From contig CAWIUB010000039.1 of NCBI GenBank assembly GCA_963839175.1, positions 67,179-131,178 on the forward strand: a DNA stretch of 64,000 nucleotides, read 5' to 3'. The translations under genes and the position numbers were made by a program. This document shows, one piece after another, positions 17,411 through 26,244 of the stretch (position 1 is the stretch's first letter; every line of letters begins with the position of its first letter). The stretch is from CAWIUB01 sp963839175 (lineage in GTDB: Bacteria > Actinomycetota > Actinomycetes > Mycobacteriales > Jatrophihabitantaceae). The notes below the pieces were generated by a model. That model was not told the origin of the DNA. It saw only the letters and a list, made by a program, of their open reading frames with translations, and made no database searches.

Positions 17411-17488
17411 GTCCGTCCTCTCCCATTCGGTGGTTCGTCGCAGAATAGCGCGCCGGGCAACGCTTGCGACCGTCTGACGAGGCAATAC

Positions 17489-18967
17489 TCACCTACCCCA
17501 CCTGGCTTTGACCAGCGTCCTGAGCCGGTCGATGGCGTTGTCCGGACGGTCGAACGTGGTCAGCTTCAGCGGCGGCGGCATCCGGTAGCGGGTGATGGCC
17601 TTGGGCCAGGCGAACTCCCGCAGGCCGTCCGCACCGTGAACGCGGCCGAATCCCGAGTTGCGCACCCCGCCGAACGGCAGCGCGGGCACGAGGGCGAACG
17701 CGATGACCGAGTTGATGCTGACCATGCCACAGGACAGCCGTCCGGCGATTTGCTCGCCGTGCTCGGCGCTGAAAACGGCGGCGCCCAGACCGAAGGGGTT
17801 GTCGTTGGCTCGCTGCACGGCCTCGTCCTCGTCCCGCACCTTGGCGACGGTCAGGGTCGGGCCGAACGTTTCCTCCCGCACCGCGGCCGAGTCCTCCGGG
17901 ACGTCGACCAGGACGACCGGCTGGACGTACGGCGGCACCACGGAGTCCCGCCCGCCGACCAGCGCCGTGCCGCCGCGCGTCAGGGCGTCGTCGATGTGCC
18001 GGCTGATGACATCGAGTTGAGCCGGCATCGTAATAGGCCCGTACTGCGCTCGGTCGTCGCCGCCTGCGCGGATCAACGCCGCGGCACGGGCCAGCCGGGC
18101 CAGGAACTGCTCGTACACGCTGTCGACGACGTACACCCGCTCGACGCCCGCGCAGGTCTGGCCACCGTTGGACAGCCCGCCCCACACCGTCGCGTCCACG
18201 GCGGCCGCGAGATCCGCGTCGGCCGCCACGATCAGCGCGTCCTTGCCCCCACACTCGATGATCACCGGCGTGAGAGCTTCGGCACAGGCGGCCATCACCT
18301 TCCTGCCCGTCGCCGTCGAGCCGGTGAACGCGAGCTTGTCGACGCCCGCCCGGCATAGGGCGTCGCCGGTCGCGCCGTATCCCGTCACCAGCCCGAACAC
18401 CGGCTGCTCGGGCACCACCTCGGCGAACGCGTCGACGAGCCAGCGCCCGATCGCCGGCGTGTACTCGCTCGGCTTGAAGACCACCGCGTTGCCCGCCGCG
18501 AGGGCGTAGGAGATCGAGCCCAGCGGCGTGTGCACCGGGTAGTTCCACGGTCCGATCACGCCGACCACGCCCCGCGGTACGTAACCGACGCTCGCCGCGT
18601 GATTCAGCGCCAGCAGTCCCGCCCCGACCCTTCGGCGGCGCAGGACCTTGGCGGCATTGCCAGCCGCCCAGTCCAGGTGGGCGATGGCGATGGCGAGCTC
18701 GCCGATCGCATCCGCCACCGGCTTGCCGTTCTCCCGATGGACCAGCGCGGCCAGCTCGTCGATGCGCTTGGCCAGCAGCGTGCGCCAGCCGCGCAGCCGC
18801 TTCTTGCGCCCGTCGAAGCTGAGCTCCGCCCACCAGACCGCGGCCGGGCGCGCGCGCTCGACCGCCCCCCGGACGTCGGCCACGGTGTGGACTGGGAAAC
18901 TCGCGACCACCTCGCCGGTGATCGGGTCGAGCGAGTCGAACGTCGCCATGTCGGCTGTGGTCCTCAT
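17489..18967 (-). CDS. NAD(P)-dependent aldehyde dehydrogenase
   Basis: 492 residues from the ATG at 18967, preceded by AGGAG; the ATG at 19021 is less likely. ALDH superfamily: cofactor region GPWNYPVHTPLG and VVFKPSEYTP, glycine motif FTGSTATGR, general base Glu in IIECGGKD, nucleophile Cys in NGGQTCAGVERVYV and late motif ETFGPTLTV. It oxidises an aldehyde to the acid; the substrate cannot be read from the sequence, though succinate-semialdehyde or broad aldehyde activity is usual in this subgroup. The 78-base gap to the next gene allows cotranscription. Confidence 0.92.
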   Translation of the reverse strand: MRTTADMATFDSLDPITGEVVASFPVHTVADVRGAVERARPAAVWWAELSFDGRKKRLRGWRTLLAKRIDELAALVHRENGKPVADAIGELAIAIAHLDWAAGNAAKVLRRRRVGAGLLALNHAASVGYVPRGVVGVIGPWNYPVHTPLGSISYALAAGNAVVFKPSEYTPAIGRWLVDAFAEVVPEQPVFGLVTGYGATGDALCRAGVDKLAFTGSTATGRKVMAACAEALTPVIIECGGKDALIVAADADLAAAVDATVWGGLSNGGQTCAGVERVYVVDSVYEQFLARLARAAALIRAGGDDRAQYGPITMPAQLDVISRHIDDALTRGGTALVGGRDSVVPPYVQPVVLVDVPEDSAAVREETFGPTLTVAKVRDEDEAVQRANDNPFGLGAAVFSAEHGEQIAGRLSCGMVSINSVIAFALVPALPFGGVRNSGFGRVHGADGLREFAWPKAITRYRMPPPLKLTTFDRPDNAIDRLRTLVKARWGR

Positions 18968-19044
18968 CACATCTCCTGGCTCGCGCAAGCGCTCATCGCC
19001 GCGGTGATGCTCACTCATCACATCACCGTACGGCGGACCCGGGG

Positions 19045-19701
19045 TCAGAACAGTGTGTCGTCGCGTGCAATGCCGCGCAGGGCGTCGTAGTCGAGCACTA
19101 GGCAGGCGATGCCCCGGTCCTCGGCGAGCACGCGCGCTTGCGGTTTGATCTCTTGCGCCGCGAGGACCCCCCGAACCGGTGCCAGCAGCGGATCGCGATT
19201 GAGCAGGTCGAGGTAGCGGGTTAGCTGCTCCACTCCATCGATCTCCCCGCGACGTTTGATCTCAACGGCCACCGCCAGGCCAGCCCGGTCGCGGGCCAGG
19301 ATGTCGACCGGGCCGATTGCGGTGGGATATTCGCGGCGCACCAGCCGGTATCCGTCGCCGAGCGTCTGGATCTGCCGGGCGAGCAGTTTCTGCAGGTGCG
19401 CCTCGACGCCGTCCTTGACCAGCCCAGGGTCCACGCCGAGCTCGTGCGTCGAGTCGTGCAGCATCTGCGCGATCGAGATGATCAGCTGCTCGCCGGCCCG
19501 GTTGGTCACCGTCCAGGTGCGGTCCGTAATCTCCAGCCGGCACGGCGCTGACATCCAGTTCAGCGGCTTGTACGACCCGCCGTCGGCGTGCACCAGCACG
19601 GATCCGTCAGCCTTCACCACGAGCAGGCGCGTCGCGAGTGGCAGGTGGGCGGTGAGCCGCCCGATGTAGTCGACCGAGCAGCGGGCGATCACCAGGCGCA
19701 C
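19045..19701 (-). CDS. nucS: Mismatch-specific endonuclease NucS/EndoMS
   Basis: 218 residues from a GTG at 19701 (VRLVIARCSVDY), where family members start; the upstream extension to 19734 is not conserved. NucS cuts both strands at G-T, G-G and T-T mismatches and provides mutation avoidance in actinobacteria and some archaea that lack MutS/MutL. The nuclease core is clear: REYPTAIGPVDIL and VAVEIKRRGEIDGVEQLTRYL. The C-terminus ends in LF, as in the clamp-binding tail of the family. From memory it lies in the same neighbourhood in M. tuberculosis (Rv1321). Confidence 0.96.
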   Translation of the reverse strand: MRLVIARCSVDYIGRLTAHLPLATRLLVVKADGSVLVHADGGSYKPLNWMSAPCRLEITDRTWTVTNRAGEQLIISIAQMLHDSTHELGVDPGLVKDGVEAHLQKLLARQIQTLGDGYRLVRREYPTAIGPVDILARDRAGLAVAVEIKRRGEIDGVEQLTRYLDLLNRDPLLAPVRGVLAAQEIKPQARVLAEDRGIACLVLDYDALRGIARDDTLF

Positions 19702-19764
19702 GAAGCAGCAGGCTACCCGGCGAGTAGCGTGCAAAGCGCAGCTGCAGTCACCAAGGAGCGCCAG

Positions 19765-20592
19765 ATGGCCGACCTACCGGTGATCACCTTGAACAACTCG
19801 GTCGAGATCCCCCAGCTGGGGTTCGGAGTCTTCCAGGTGCCTCCCGGGCAGACCGCGCACGTGGTCACTATCGCCCTGCAGAGCGGATACCGCCACGTCG
19901 ACACGGCTTCCCTCTATGCCAATGAGCAGGGCGTGGGTGCGGCCGTCGCCGCCTCGGGCATCTCACCGGACGAGCTGTTCGTCACCACGAAGCTCGGCAA
20001 CCCGGACCAGGGGTACGAAGCCACCCTGCGCGCGTTCGACAAGAGTGCCGGCCTGCTGGGCCTGGATGTCGTGAATCTCTACCTGATCCACTGGCCCCAG
20101 CCGCGGCGCGGCCGGTACGTCGAGACGTGGCGCGCGTTCGAGAAGCTGTACGCCGGCGGGCGCATCCGGGCGATCGGCGTGTCGAACTTCCAGATCACGC
20201 ATCTGCAGCGGTTGCTCGACGAGACGGACATCGTCCCGGCGGTGAATCAGATCGAGCTGTCGCCGTACCTTACGCAGGTACCGTTGCGGGCGTTCCACGA
20301 GCGGCACGGCATTGCCACCGAGTCCTGGTCGCCGCTGGCGAAAGGCGGGCGGCTGCTGCGCGATCCGCTGATCACGAGCCTCGCTGAGAAGTACGGCAAG
20401 TCGCCAGCCCAGGTGGTGATCCGATGGCACCTGCAGAACGAGCTGATCGTGATCCCGAAGTCGGTGACTCCGTCACGCATCGCCGAGAACATCGACGTGT
20501 TCGACTTCGAATTGGTCGGCGACGACCTCGACGCGATCAGCGGCCTCGACCGCGGGGAGCGCACCGGCCCGGACCCCGACAAACTCGGCTGA
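19765..20592 (+). CDS. Aldo/keto reductase
   Basis: 275 residues from the ATG at 19765, which has AAGGAG six bases before it. An NADPH-dependent (alpha/beta)8 reductase of the 2,5-diketogluconate reductase type. The tetrad is visible: Asp and Tyr in HVDTASLYANE, Lys in TTKLGN, His in YLIHWP. The NADPH pocket reads IPKSVTPSRIAEN. Substrates are small carbonyl compounds; nothing points to one. Divergent from nucS across 63 bases, and convergent with meaA with a 3-base gap. Confidence 0.93.
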   Translation: MADLPVITLNNSVEIPQLGFGVFQVPPGQTAHVVTIALQSGYRHVDTASLYANEQGVGAAVAASGISPDELFVTTKLGNPDQGYEATLRAFDKSAGLLGLDVVNLYLIHWPQPRRGRYVETWRAFEKLYAGGRIRAIGVSNFQITHLQRLLDETDIVPAVNQIELSPYLTQVPLRAFHERHGIATESWSPLAKGGRLLRDPLITSLAEKYGKSPAQVVIRWHLQNELIVIPKSVTPSRIAENIDVFDFELVGDDLDAISGLDRGERTGPDPDKLG

Positions 20593-20595
20593 CTG

Positions 20596-22620
20596 TCAGG
20601 AACGAGCCTCGACGACTGCGTCGACCACCTCACCCAACACGTCGGCGATCGCGAAGTCCTTCGGCGTGAACACCCGCGCCACGCCGGCCGAGCGCAGCCG
20701 CCCGGCATCGGCCTCCGGGATGATCCCTCCGACAACCACCGGCACGTCGGCTAGGCCGGCGGCGCGCAGCCCGTCGACGATCTCCGGCACGACCGACAAG
20801 TGCGAGCCGGAGAGCACCGACAGCCCCACTACGTCGACGTCCTCCTGCACCGCCGCCGTCACGATCTGTGCGGGTGTGAGCCGGATGCCGGAATAGATGA
20901 CCTCGAAGCCGGCGTCGCGGGCCCGCACCGCGATCTGCTCGGCGCCGTTGGAGTGCCCGTCCAGACCCGGTTTGCCGACCAGGAACCGGAGCGGACGGCC
21001 GAACTCGGCGGCCAGTGCGCGCACCCGGTCGCGGATGGCCGAGGAGTCGCCGCCGACCGACGTGGCCCCACTGACCCCGGTGGGTGCCCGGTACTCGCCG
21101 AACACTTCGCGCAACACGCCGGCCCATTCGCCGGTCGTCACGCCCGCCCGCGCACACGCCAGCGACGCGGGCATCAAGTTGGTGTCGGTCTTGGCAGCGT
21201 CGCGCAGGGTCCGCAGCGCCTCGTCGACCGCCGCGTGGTCACGACTCGCGCGCCATGCCCGGACGGCGTCGATCGCGGCCGCCTCCACCGCGGGATCGAC
21301 GGCCTGGACCGCCGCATCGGTCTCGGCGAGCAGCGGGTTGGGCTCGGTCTCGGTGAACCGGTTCAGGCCGACCACGACGTCCTCGCCGGACTCGATGCGC
21401 CGGCGTCGCTCGGACAACGAGTACACCATCGCCGACTTCAGGTAGCCCGACTCGACGGCCGCGACCGCGCCGCCCATGTCAAGCACCTTGGCGATCTCGG
21501 CACGGGCGCCGTCGGCGAGCTCGGCCACCTTGGCCTCGACGACGGGCGAGCCGTCGAACAGGTCGGCGTACTCCAGCAGGTCCGTCTCGTAGGCCAGCAC
21601 CTGCTGCATGCGCAGCGACCATTGCTGGTCCCAGGGACGCGGCAGGCCGAGCGCCTCGTTCCACGCTGGCAGCTGCACGGCACGGGCCCGGGCGTCCCGC
21701 GACATCGTCACGGCGAGCGTCTCGAGAAGGATGCGCGTGACGTTGTTCTCCGGCTGAGCCTCGGTGAGCCCGAGCGAGTTCACCTGGACGCCGTATCTGA
21801 ATCTGCGTTGCCGCTCGTCGGTCACCCCGTAACGGGCGCGGGTGATCTCGTCCCAAAGCCTGCCGAACGCCCGCATCTTGCACATTTCCTCGACGAAGCG
21901 CACGCCGGCATTCACGAAGAAGGAGATACGCGCGACGACGTCTGGGAACTGGCTTTCGCTGACCTGCCCCGAGTTCCGCACTGAGTCCAGCACCGCAATC
22001 GCGGTACACAAAGCGAAAGCGACCTCCTGGACCGGAGTCGCACCCGCCTCCTGCAGGTGGTAGCTGCAGACGTTGATTGGGTTCCACTTGGGAACCTGCG
22101 CCACCGTGTACGCGATCATGTCGGTGATCAGGCGCAGCGACGGCACGGGCGGGAAGACGTACGTGCCCCGGGACAGGTACTCCTTGATGATGTCGTTCTG
22201 CGTGGTGCCGGCGAGCTTGCCGAAGTCCGCGCCCTGCTCCTCGGCGACCGCGAGATACAGCGCCAGCAGCCACATCGCCGGGGCGTTGATCGTCATGGAG
22301 GTATTCATCTGGTCGAGCGGCAGACCGTCGAACAGCCTGCGCAGGTCGCCGATGTGCGTCACCGGGACGCCGACCTTGCCCACTTCGCCGCGCGCCAGGT
22401 CGGCGTCCGGGTCGTAGCCGGTCTGCGTGGGCAGATCGAAGGCGATCGAGAGTCCGGTCTGGCCCTTGGCCAGATTGCGGCGGTATAGCGCGTTCGACTC
22501 GCCCGGTGAGGAATGGCCCGCATAGGTCCGCATGACCCAGGGGGGATCGCGTGTTTCGTCGTCCGGATACGGCACGGCGTCACCTCCACGGATGATCCGA
22601 CGATCCCATGAGCCGGACAT
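20596..22620 (-). CDS. meaA: Ethylmalonyl-CoA mutase (MeaA type), fused B12 domain
   Basis: 674 residues: catalytic barrel (about 25-520) and a C-terminal cobalamin domain with the B12 motif DGHSNGAE (D-x-H-x-x-G) and later VVVGGIIPEADA. It converts ethylmalonyl-CoA to methylsuccinyl-CoA in the ethylmalonyl-CoA pathway. It has Tyr (RTYAGHS) and Arg (KEYLSRGTY) at the dicarboxylate-recognising positions, unlike IcmA at 4 kb. NSLGLTEAQPENN and LPAWNEALGLPRPWDQQWSLR are characteristic of the MeaA/Ecm subgroup. Adenosylcobalamin is the cofactor; MeaB and the PduO-type adenosyltransferase in this window may serve it. Divergent from a phosphoribosyltransferase gene. Confidence 0.94.
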   Translation of the reverse strand: MSGSWDRRIIRGGDAVPYPDDETRDPPWVMRTYAGHSSPGESNALYRRNLAKGQTGLSIAFDLPTQTGYDPDADLARGEVGKVGVPVTHIGDLRRLFDGLPLDQMNTSMTINAPAMWLLALYLAVAEEQGADFGKLAGTTQNDIIKEYLSRGTYVFPPVPSLRLITDMIAYTVAQVPKWNPINVCSYHLQEAGATPVQEVAFALCTAIAVLDSVRNSGQVSESQFPDVVARISFFVNAGVRFVEEMCKMRAFGRLWDEITRARYGVTDERQRRFRYGVQVNSLGLTEAQPENNVTRILLETLAVTMSRDARARAVQLPAWNEALGLPRPWDQQWSLRMQQVLAYETDLLEYADLFDGSPVVEAKVAELADGARAEIAKVLDMGGAVAAVESGYLKSAMVYSLSERRRRIESGEDVVVGLNRFTETEPNPLLAETDAAVQAVDPAVEAAAIDAVRAWRASRDHAAVDEALRTLRDAAKTDTNLMPASLACARAGVTTGEWAGVLREVFGEYRAPTGVSGATSVGGDSSAIRDRVRALAAEFGRPLRFLVGKPGLDGHSNGAEQIAVRARDAGFEVIYSGIRLTPAQIVTAAVQEDVDVVGLSVLSGSHLSVVPEIVDGLRAAGLADVPVVVGGIIPEADAGRLRSAGVARVFTPKDFAIADVLGEVVDAVVEARS

Positions 22621-22691
22621 CTTCTGGTAACAACTGTGGCCGACTTCGCAGAGCCCGTCGACCCGCGCGCCTTCTCTGGCACGCTCGACGA

Positions 22692-23189
22692 GTGGAGAAC
22701 GACGGGCACGAACCGCTCAGCTGGGCTGATTTCGGGATCGCCAGCCGGGAACTCGCCGCGCGGGTCGACGCCGATGCGTTCCGTCCGGACCTGATCCTCG
22801 GCATCGCCCGGGGCGGCCTGTTCCCGGCGGGGGCGCTCGGCTACGCACTGGGTGTCAAGAACCTGCACCTGATGAACGTCGAGTACTACACCGGCGTGGA
22901 CGAGCGGCTGGACATGCCGGTCGTGTTGCCGCCGGTCCCCCAGCCCGTGGACCTGTCCGGAGCGCGGGTACTGATAGCCGACGACATCGCCGACACCGGC
23001 GCCACGTTGCGGCTCGTCAAGGACTTCTGCGCCGTGCACGTGGCCGAGGTGCGGTGCGCGGTCATCTACGAGAAAGCCGCCTCGACCGTCAAGTGCGAGT
23101 ACGTGTGGCGGCAGACCGACCGGTGGATCGATTTCCCCTGGTCGATGCAGGCGCCGATCGTTGCACCCGCGGCGCACCCGGGCGGCTGA
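22692..23189 (+). CDS. Phosphoribosyltransferase family protein
   Basis: 165 residues from a GTG at 22692 (VENDGHEPLSWADFG). Type I PRTase fold: the PRPP loop VLIADDIADTGATL is intact, with an upstream ILGIARGGLFPAGAL and a hydrophobic end (WIDFPWSM) as in xanthine/hypoxanthine-guanine PRTases. It may salvage a purine base. The frame is open further upstream to 22608, but that part is Arg-rich and unlikely to be translated. The next gene starts one base after its stop, implying translational coupling. Confidence 0.88.
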   Translation: MENDGHEPLSWADFGIASRELAARVDADAFRPDLILGIARGGLFPAGALGYALGVKNLHLMNVEYYTGVDERLDMPVVLPPVPQPVDLSGARVLIADDIADTGATLRLVKDFCAVHVAEVRCAVIYEKAASTVKCEYVWRQTDRWIDFPWSMQAPIVAPAAHPGG

Positions 23190-23190
23190 A

Positions 23191-23661
23191 GTGGGTAGCG
23201 CCGACTACCGGCTCGACGCGCACTGGATCGTGCCCGCGGGCGTGGGCGCGGTCTACGCCGCGCTGGCCGACGTGGAGAGCTATCCCGTGTGGTGGGCGCA
23301 GGTCCGGCGGGTCCGGCGCATCGACGATGACTCCGGCGAGCTGACCTGCCGCAGCTGGCTGCCCTACGACCTGGTCTTCGTGGTCCGCCGTGAGATCGAG
23401 GATGCCGACGGGCGCGTCCTGCAGGCCCGCCTGGACGGCGATCTGGTTGGCAGGAGCCGGTGGACCGTCGAGTCGGATGGTGCCGTGACGACCGCGCGAT
23501 TCACCCAGGACGTGACGGTGCGCAAGTCGCTCGTGCGCCGGGCTGGCCTGCTGGCCCGCCCGATCCTGCGCTTCAACCACGACGTGATGATGGGCGAGGG
23601 TGAGCGTGGGCTGCGCCGTCTCCTGGCGGCGCAGGCGGCCGCGCCGACCGTGGACGGATAG
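23191..23661 (+). CDS. SRPBCC (polyketide cyclase/START-like) protein
   Basis: 156 residues from a GTG immediately after the previous stop. The helix-grip fold of SRPBCC proteins is seen in YRLDAHWIVPAGVGAVYAAL, DVESYPVWWAQVRRVRRID and GRSRWTVES. These bind hydrophobic ligands in a deep cavity; some are cyclases or lipid carriers. The C-terminus (LARPILRFNHDVMMGEGERGLRRLL) is the usual long helix. Ligand unknown. Operon with the phosphoribosyltransferase. Confidence 0.85.
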   Translation: MGSADYRLDAHWIVPAGVGAVYAALADVESYPVWWAQVRRVRRIDDDSGELTCRSWLPYDLVFVVRREIEDADGRVLQARLDGDLVGRSRWTVESDGAVTTARFTQDVTVRKSLVRRAGLLARPILRFNHDVMMGEGERGLRRLLAAQAAAPTVDG

Positions 23662-23705
23662 GCACGCCGGAGCGAGCCGATCAGGCCGCCGTTGCGGTTA
23701 GCCCG

Positions 23706-24557
23706 TCAGTACGCGTAGAAGCCGCGGCCGGTCTTGCGGCCGAGATCACCCGCCACCACCATGCGCTGCAGCAGCTCGGGCGGCGCGAACTTGCCGTCGC
23801 GGGTGTCGGCATAGACGTGGCCGGTGGCGTGCAGCATGATGTCGACGCCGGCCATATCGAGCGTCGCCAGTGGGCCCATCGGGTGGCCGAAGCCGAGTTT
23901 GCAGACCTTGTCGACGTCCTCGGCACTGGCGACGCCGGACTCCACCAGCCGCACCGCCTCATTCGCCAGCGCCAACACCAGCCGTGTGCTGACGAATCCC
24001 GCGACGTCTCGGTTCACCACGACGCACGTCTTCCCGATGCCCTCTGCGTACGCGCGGGCCTGGGCGAGCGTCTCGTCGGACGTCTTGTAGCCACGCACCA
24101 GCTCTACCAGCGTCATCATCGGCACCGGTGAGAAGAAGTGGACGCCGACGACCGATTCCGGTCGCGTGGTGGCCGCCGCAATCTGGGTGATCGGGATGGC
24201 GCTGGTGTTGGACGCCAGCACGGTGTGCGGGCCCACCAGTCCGTCGAGGGTGGCAAACAGGTCCCGCTTCACGTCGAGGTTCTCGAAGACGGCCTCGATG
24301 ACGATATCGGCGTCGGCGACGGCGGCCAGATCCGTTGTCGTCGCGATGCGCGCCAGCGCGGACTCGACGGCCGACGGCTCGACCGTGCCCTTCTCCGCCA
24401 ACCTGCCCAGCGACTCCTGGATGGCGGCCACTCCCTTCGACAATGCGTCGTCGGTGATGTCGCGCAGCACGACGTTCCAGCCCGCGACGGCGGACATCTG
24501 CGCGATGCCCGAGCCCATCAATCCGGCACCGATGACCGCCACCTTCTGTCCAGCCAC
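23706..24557 (-). CDS. 3-hydroxybutyryl-CoA dehydrogenase
   Basis: 283 residues from the GTG at 24557, which has GAGGAG upstream at good spacing. Single-module 3-hydroxyacyl-CoA dehydrogenase: NAD(P) loop VIGAGLMGSGIAQM, catalytic His in VGVHFFSPVPMM, NRDVAGFVSTRLV, FGHPMGPLATLDMAG and the closing GRKTGRGFYAY. It interconverts acetoacetyl-CoA and 3-hydroxybutyryl-CoA. It duplicates the activity of the two-module enzyme at 15.6-17.4 kb. No crotonase gene adjoins it. The gene stands alone and is divergent from a small membrane-protein gene. Confidence 0.94.
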   Translation of the reverse strand: MAGQKVAVIGAGLMGSGIAQMSAVAGWNVVLRDITDDALSKGVAAIQESLGRLAEKGTVEPSAVESALARIATTTDLAAVADADIVIEAVFENLDVKRDLFATLDGLVGPHTVLASNTSAIPITQIAAATTRPESVVGVHFFSPVPMMTLVELVRGYKTSDETLAQARAYAEGIGKTCVVVNRDVAGFVSTRLVLALANEAVRLVESGVASAEDVDKVCKLGFGHPMGPLATLDMAGVDIMLHATGHVYADTRDGKFAPPELLQRMVVAGDLGRKTGRGFYAY

Positions 24558-24620
24558 AGCCACTCCTCGCCTCGATTTGCTGACCTCGCGAGAGTAATGG
24601 CCGAGTGTCAGGATGGGTCT

Positions 24621-24932
24621 GTGACGAACGATATTTCGGCGCTGATCGTGGCCGTGGTCGTCGTCTGCCTGCTCGGGCTGGTGCTGCGCTGGGCGTTTCG
24701 GCCCTCCCGAGCGCGCACCGGGGCGCCGGTCGACGCTGCGGAGTCCACCGATCTGGGCATGCTCGACGTGGTAGCCGCGGGGCGTTCGCGAAGCGAGGCG
24801 ATCACCCTGCGAGCCGCGCTGGGTGAGGCGGGGATCCGCTCGTCCCTGTCGCACCGCCACGACGGCCAGCTGGACGTCCTCGTCTTTCACGCCGACGCGG
24901 AGCGCGCCCGCGGCGTCCTCGGTGCCAACTAG
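24621..24932 (+). CDS. Small membrane-anchored protein (DUF2007-like)
   Basis: 103 residues from a GTG at 24621. One N-terminal membrane helix (ALIVAVVVVCLLGLVL) is followed by a basic stretch and a small soluble domain of the ferredoxin-like DUF2007 kind (LDVVAAGRSRSEAITLRAALGEAGIRSSLS, then LDVLVFHADAERARGVLG). Function unknown. The stop overlaps the murA 3' end by 4 bases. No close neighbour suggests a job. Confidence 0.72.
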   Translation: MTNDISALIVAVVVVCLLGLVLRWAFRPSRARTGAPVDAAESTDLGMLDVVAAGRSRSEAITLRAALGEAGIRSSLSHRHDGQLDVLVFHADAERARGVLGAN

Positions 24933-26221
24933 AACACGTCGGACTCGACCCGCCGCACGTCGGCGCCCAGGGAACGCAGTTGCTCGTCGAAGCGGACGTA
25001 GCCCCGGTCGATGTGCTGGATCTCGGCGATCTCGGTGACCCCCTCGGCGACGAGTCCAGCGATCACCAGGCTAACCCCGGCGCGGATGTCGGTGGCCCGG
25101 ACCGGTGCGCCCGACAGGCGCGGCTTGCCGCGTACGACGGCGTGATGGCCGTCGGTTCGCACGTCGGCGTCCATGCGGGCGATCTCGTCGCAGAACATGA
25201 ACCGGCCCTCGAACAGGTTCTCGGTGATCAGCGCGGTGCCATCGGCGATCGACAGCAACGCGATGGCCAGCGGCTGCAGATCGGTGGCCAGGCCCGGATA
25301 CGGCAGCGTCACGACGTCGAAGCTCTTCGGACGCTGGTCCATCCGAACCCGAAACCCGTCGGGCAGCACGTCAATGTCGGCACCCGAGCGCACCAGCTTG
25401 TCCAGCGCGATCTCCAGGTGCTCCGCACGCCCGCCGCGTACCGTCACGTCCCCGCGCGTGGCAGTGGCCGCGAACGCCCAGGTACCGGCCACAATCCGAT
25501 CAGCCACCGCCGCGTGGGTCGTCGGTCGCAGCGAGTCGACGCCGTCGATCTCCAGCGTGGACGATCCGACGCCGTCGATCTGCGCGCCCATCGCGACCAG
25601 CATCCGGCACAGGTCGACGATCTCCGGCTCGCGCGCCGCGTTGTCGATGACCGTGCTGCCCTTGGCGAGCACCGCGGCCGTCAGGATGTTCTCCGTGGCA
25701 CCGACGCTCGGAAAGTCGAGCCAGATCGTCGAACCGTGCAGCTGCCCCGCTTCGGCCACGATGTAGCCGTGTTCGACCCGAATCTGCGCACCCATCCGCT
25801 CCAGGCCGGCGAAGTGCATGTCCAGCGGACGTGAACCGATCGCGTCACCCCCTGGCAGCGCCACCTTCGCGCGTCCGGTGCGCGCGAGCAACGGGCCCAG
25901 CACACAGATCGAGCCGCGGATGCGGCGGACCAGGTCGTACGGCGCCTGCGACAGCAGCCGGGACGGGTCGTCCGGCACGGTGATGCGGACGCTGTCGGCG
26001 GTTTCGGCTGGATCCTCGGCGTCCTGCTCCACGTCACAGCCCAGCCGGCCGAGCAGCTCGTGCATGATCGACACATCGGAGATCGCGGGCAGGTTGCGCA
26101 GCGTGGTCTGCCCGGGCGCGAGCAGCGCCGCCGCCATCAGCTTGAGCACGCTGTTCTTGGCACCTACGACGGCGACCTCGCCCCGCAACCGGGCACCGCC
26201 GGTCACTCGCAACACCTGCAT
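24929..26221 (-). CDS. murA: UDP-N-acetylglucosamine 1-carboxyvinyltransferase, Asp-active-site form
   Basis: 430 residues from the ATG at 26221 (a GTG at 26230 adds three). First committed step of peptidoglycan synthesis: transfers enolpyruvate from PEP to UDP-GlcNAc. VGAKNSVLKLMAA (PEP/UDP-sugar contact Lys) and GSICVLGPLLARTG are in place. In the active-site loop the usual Cys (E. coli C115) is Asp: LPGGDAIGSRP, D126. This substitution is known from mycobacteria and chlamydiae and makes MurA insensitive to fosfomycin. The start codon is 23 bases from that of the divergent adenosyltransferase gene. Confidence 0.96.
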   Translation of the reverse strand: MQVLRVTGGARLRGEVAVVGAKNSVLKLMAAALLAPGQTTLRNLPAISDVSIMHELLGRLGCDVEQDAEDPAETADSVRITVPDDPSRLLSQAPYDLVRRIRGSICVLGPLLARTGRAKVALPGGDAIGSRPLDMHFAGLERMGAQIRVEHGYIVAEAGQLHGSTIWLDFPSVGATENILTAAVLAKGSTVIDNAAREPEIVDLCRMLVAMGAQIDGVGSSTLEIDGVDSLRPTTHAAVADRIVAGTWAFAATATRGDVTVRGGRAEHLEIALDKLVRSGADIDVLPDGFRVRMDQRPKSFDVVTLPYPGLATDLQPLAIALLSIADGTALITENLFEGRFMFCDEIARMDADVRTDGHHAVVRGKPRLSGAPVRATDIRAGVSLVIAGLVAEGVTEIAEIQHIDRGYVRFDEQLRSLGADVRRVESDVF

Positions 26222-26227
26222 CGGGCC

Positions 26228-26239
26228 CACGCTAGCGTG
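26228..26239. promoter_or_regulatory. Perfect 12-bp palindrome between divergent murA and cobalamin adenosyltransferase
   Basis: CACGCTAGCGTG lies in the 23 bases that separate the two start codons. The space is too small for two promoters with leaders, so at least one promoter must lie inside the opposite gene or the mRNAs are leaderless. The palindrome could be a shared operator. Confidence 0.35.
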
Positions 26240-26244
26240 AAGGC

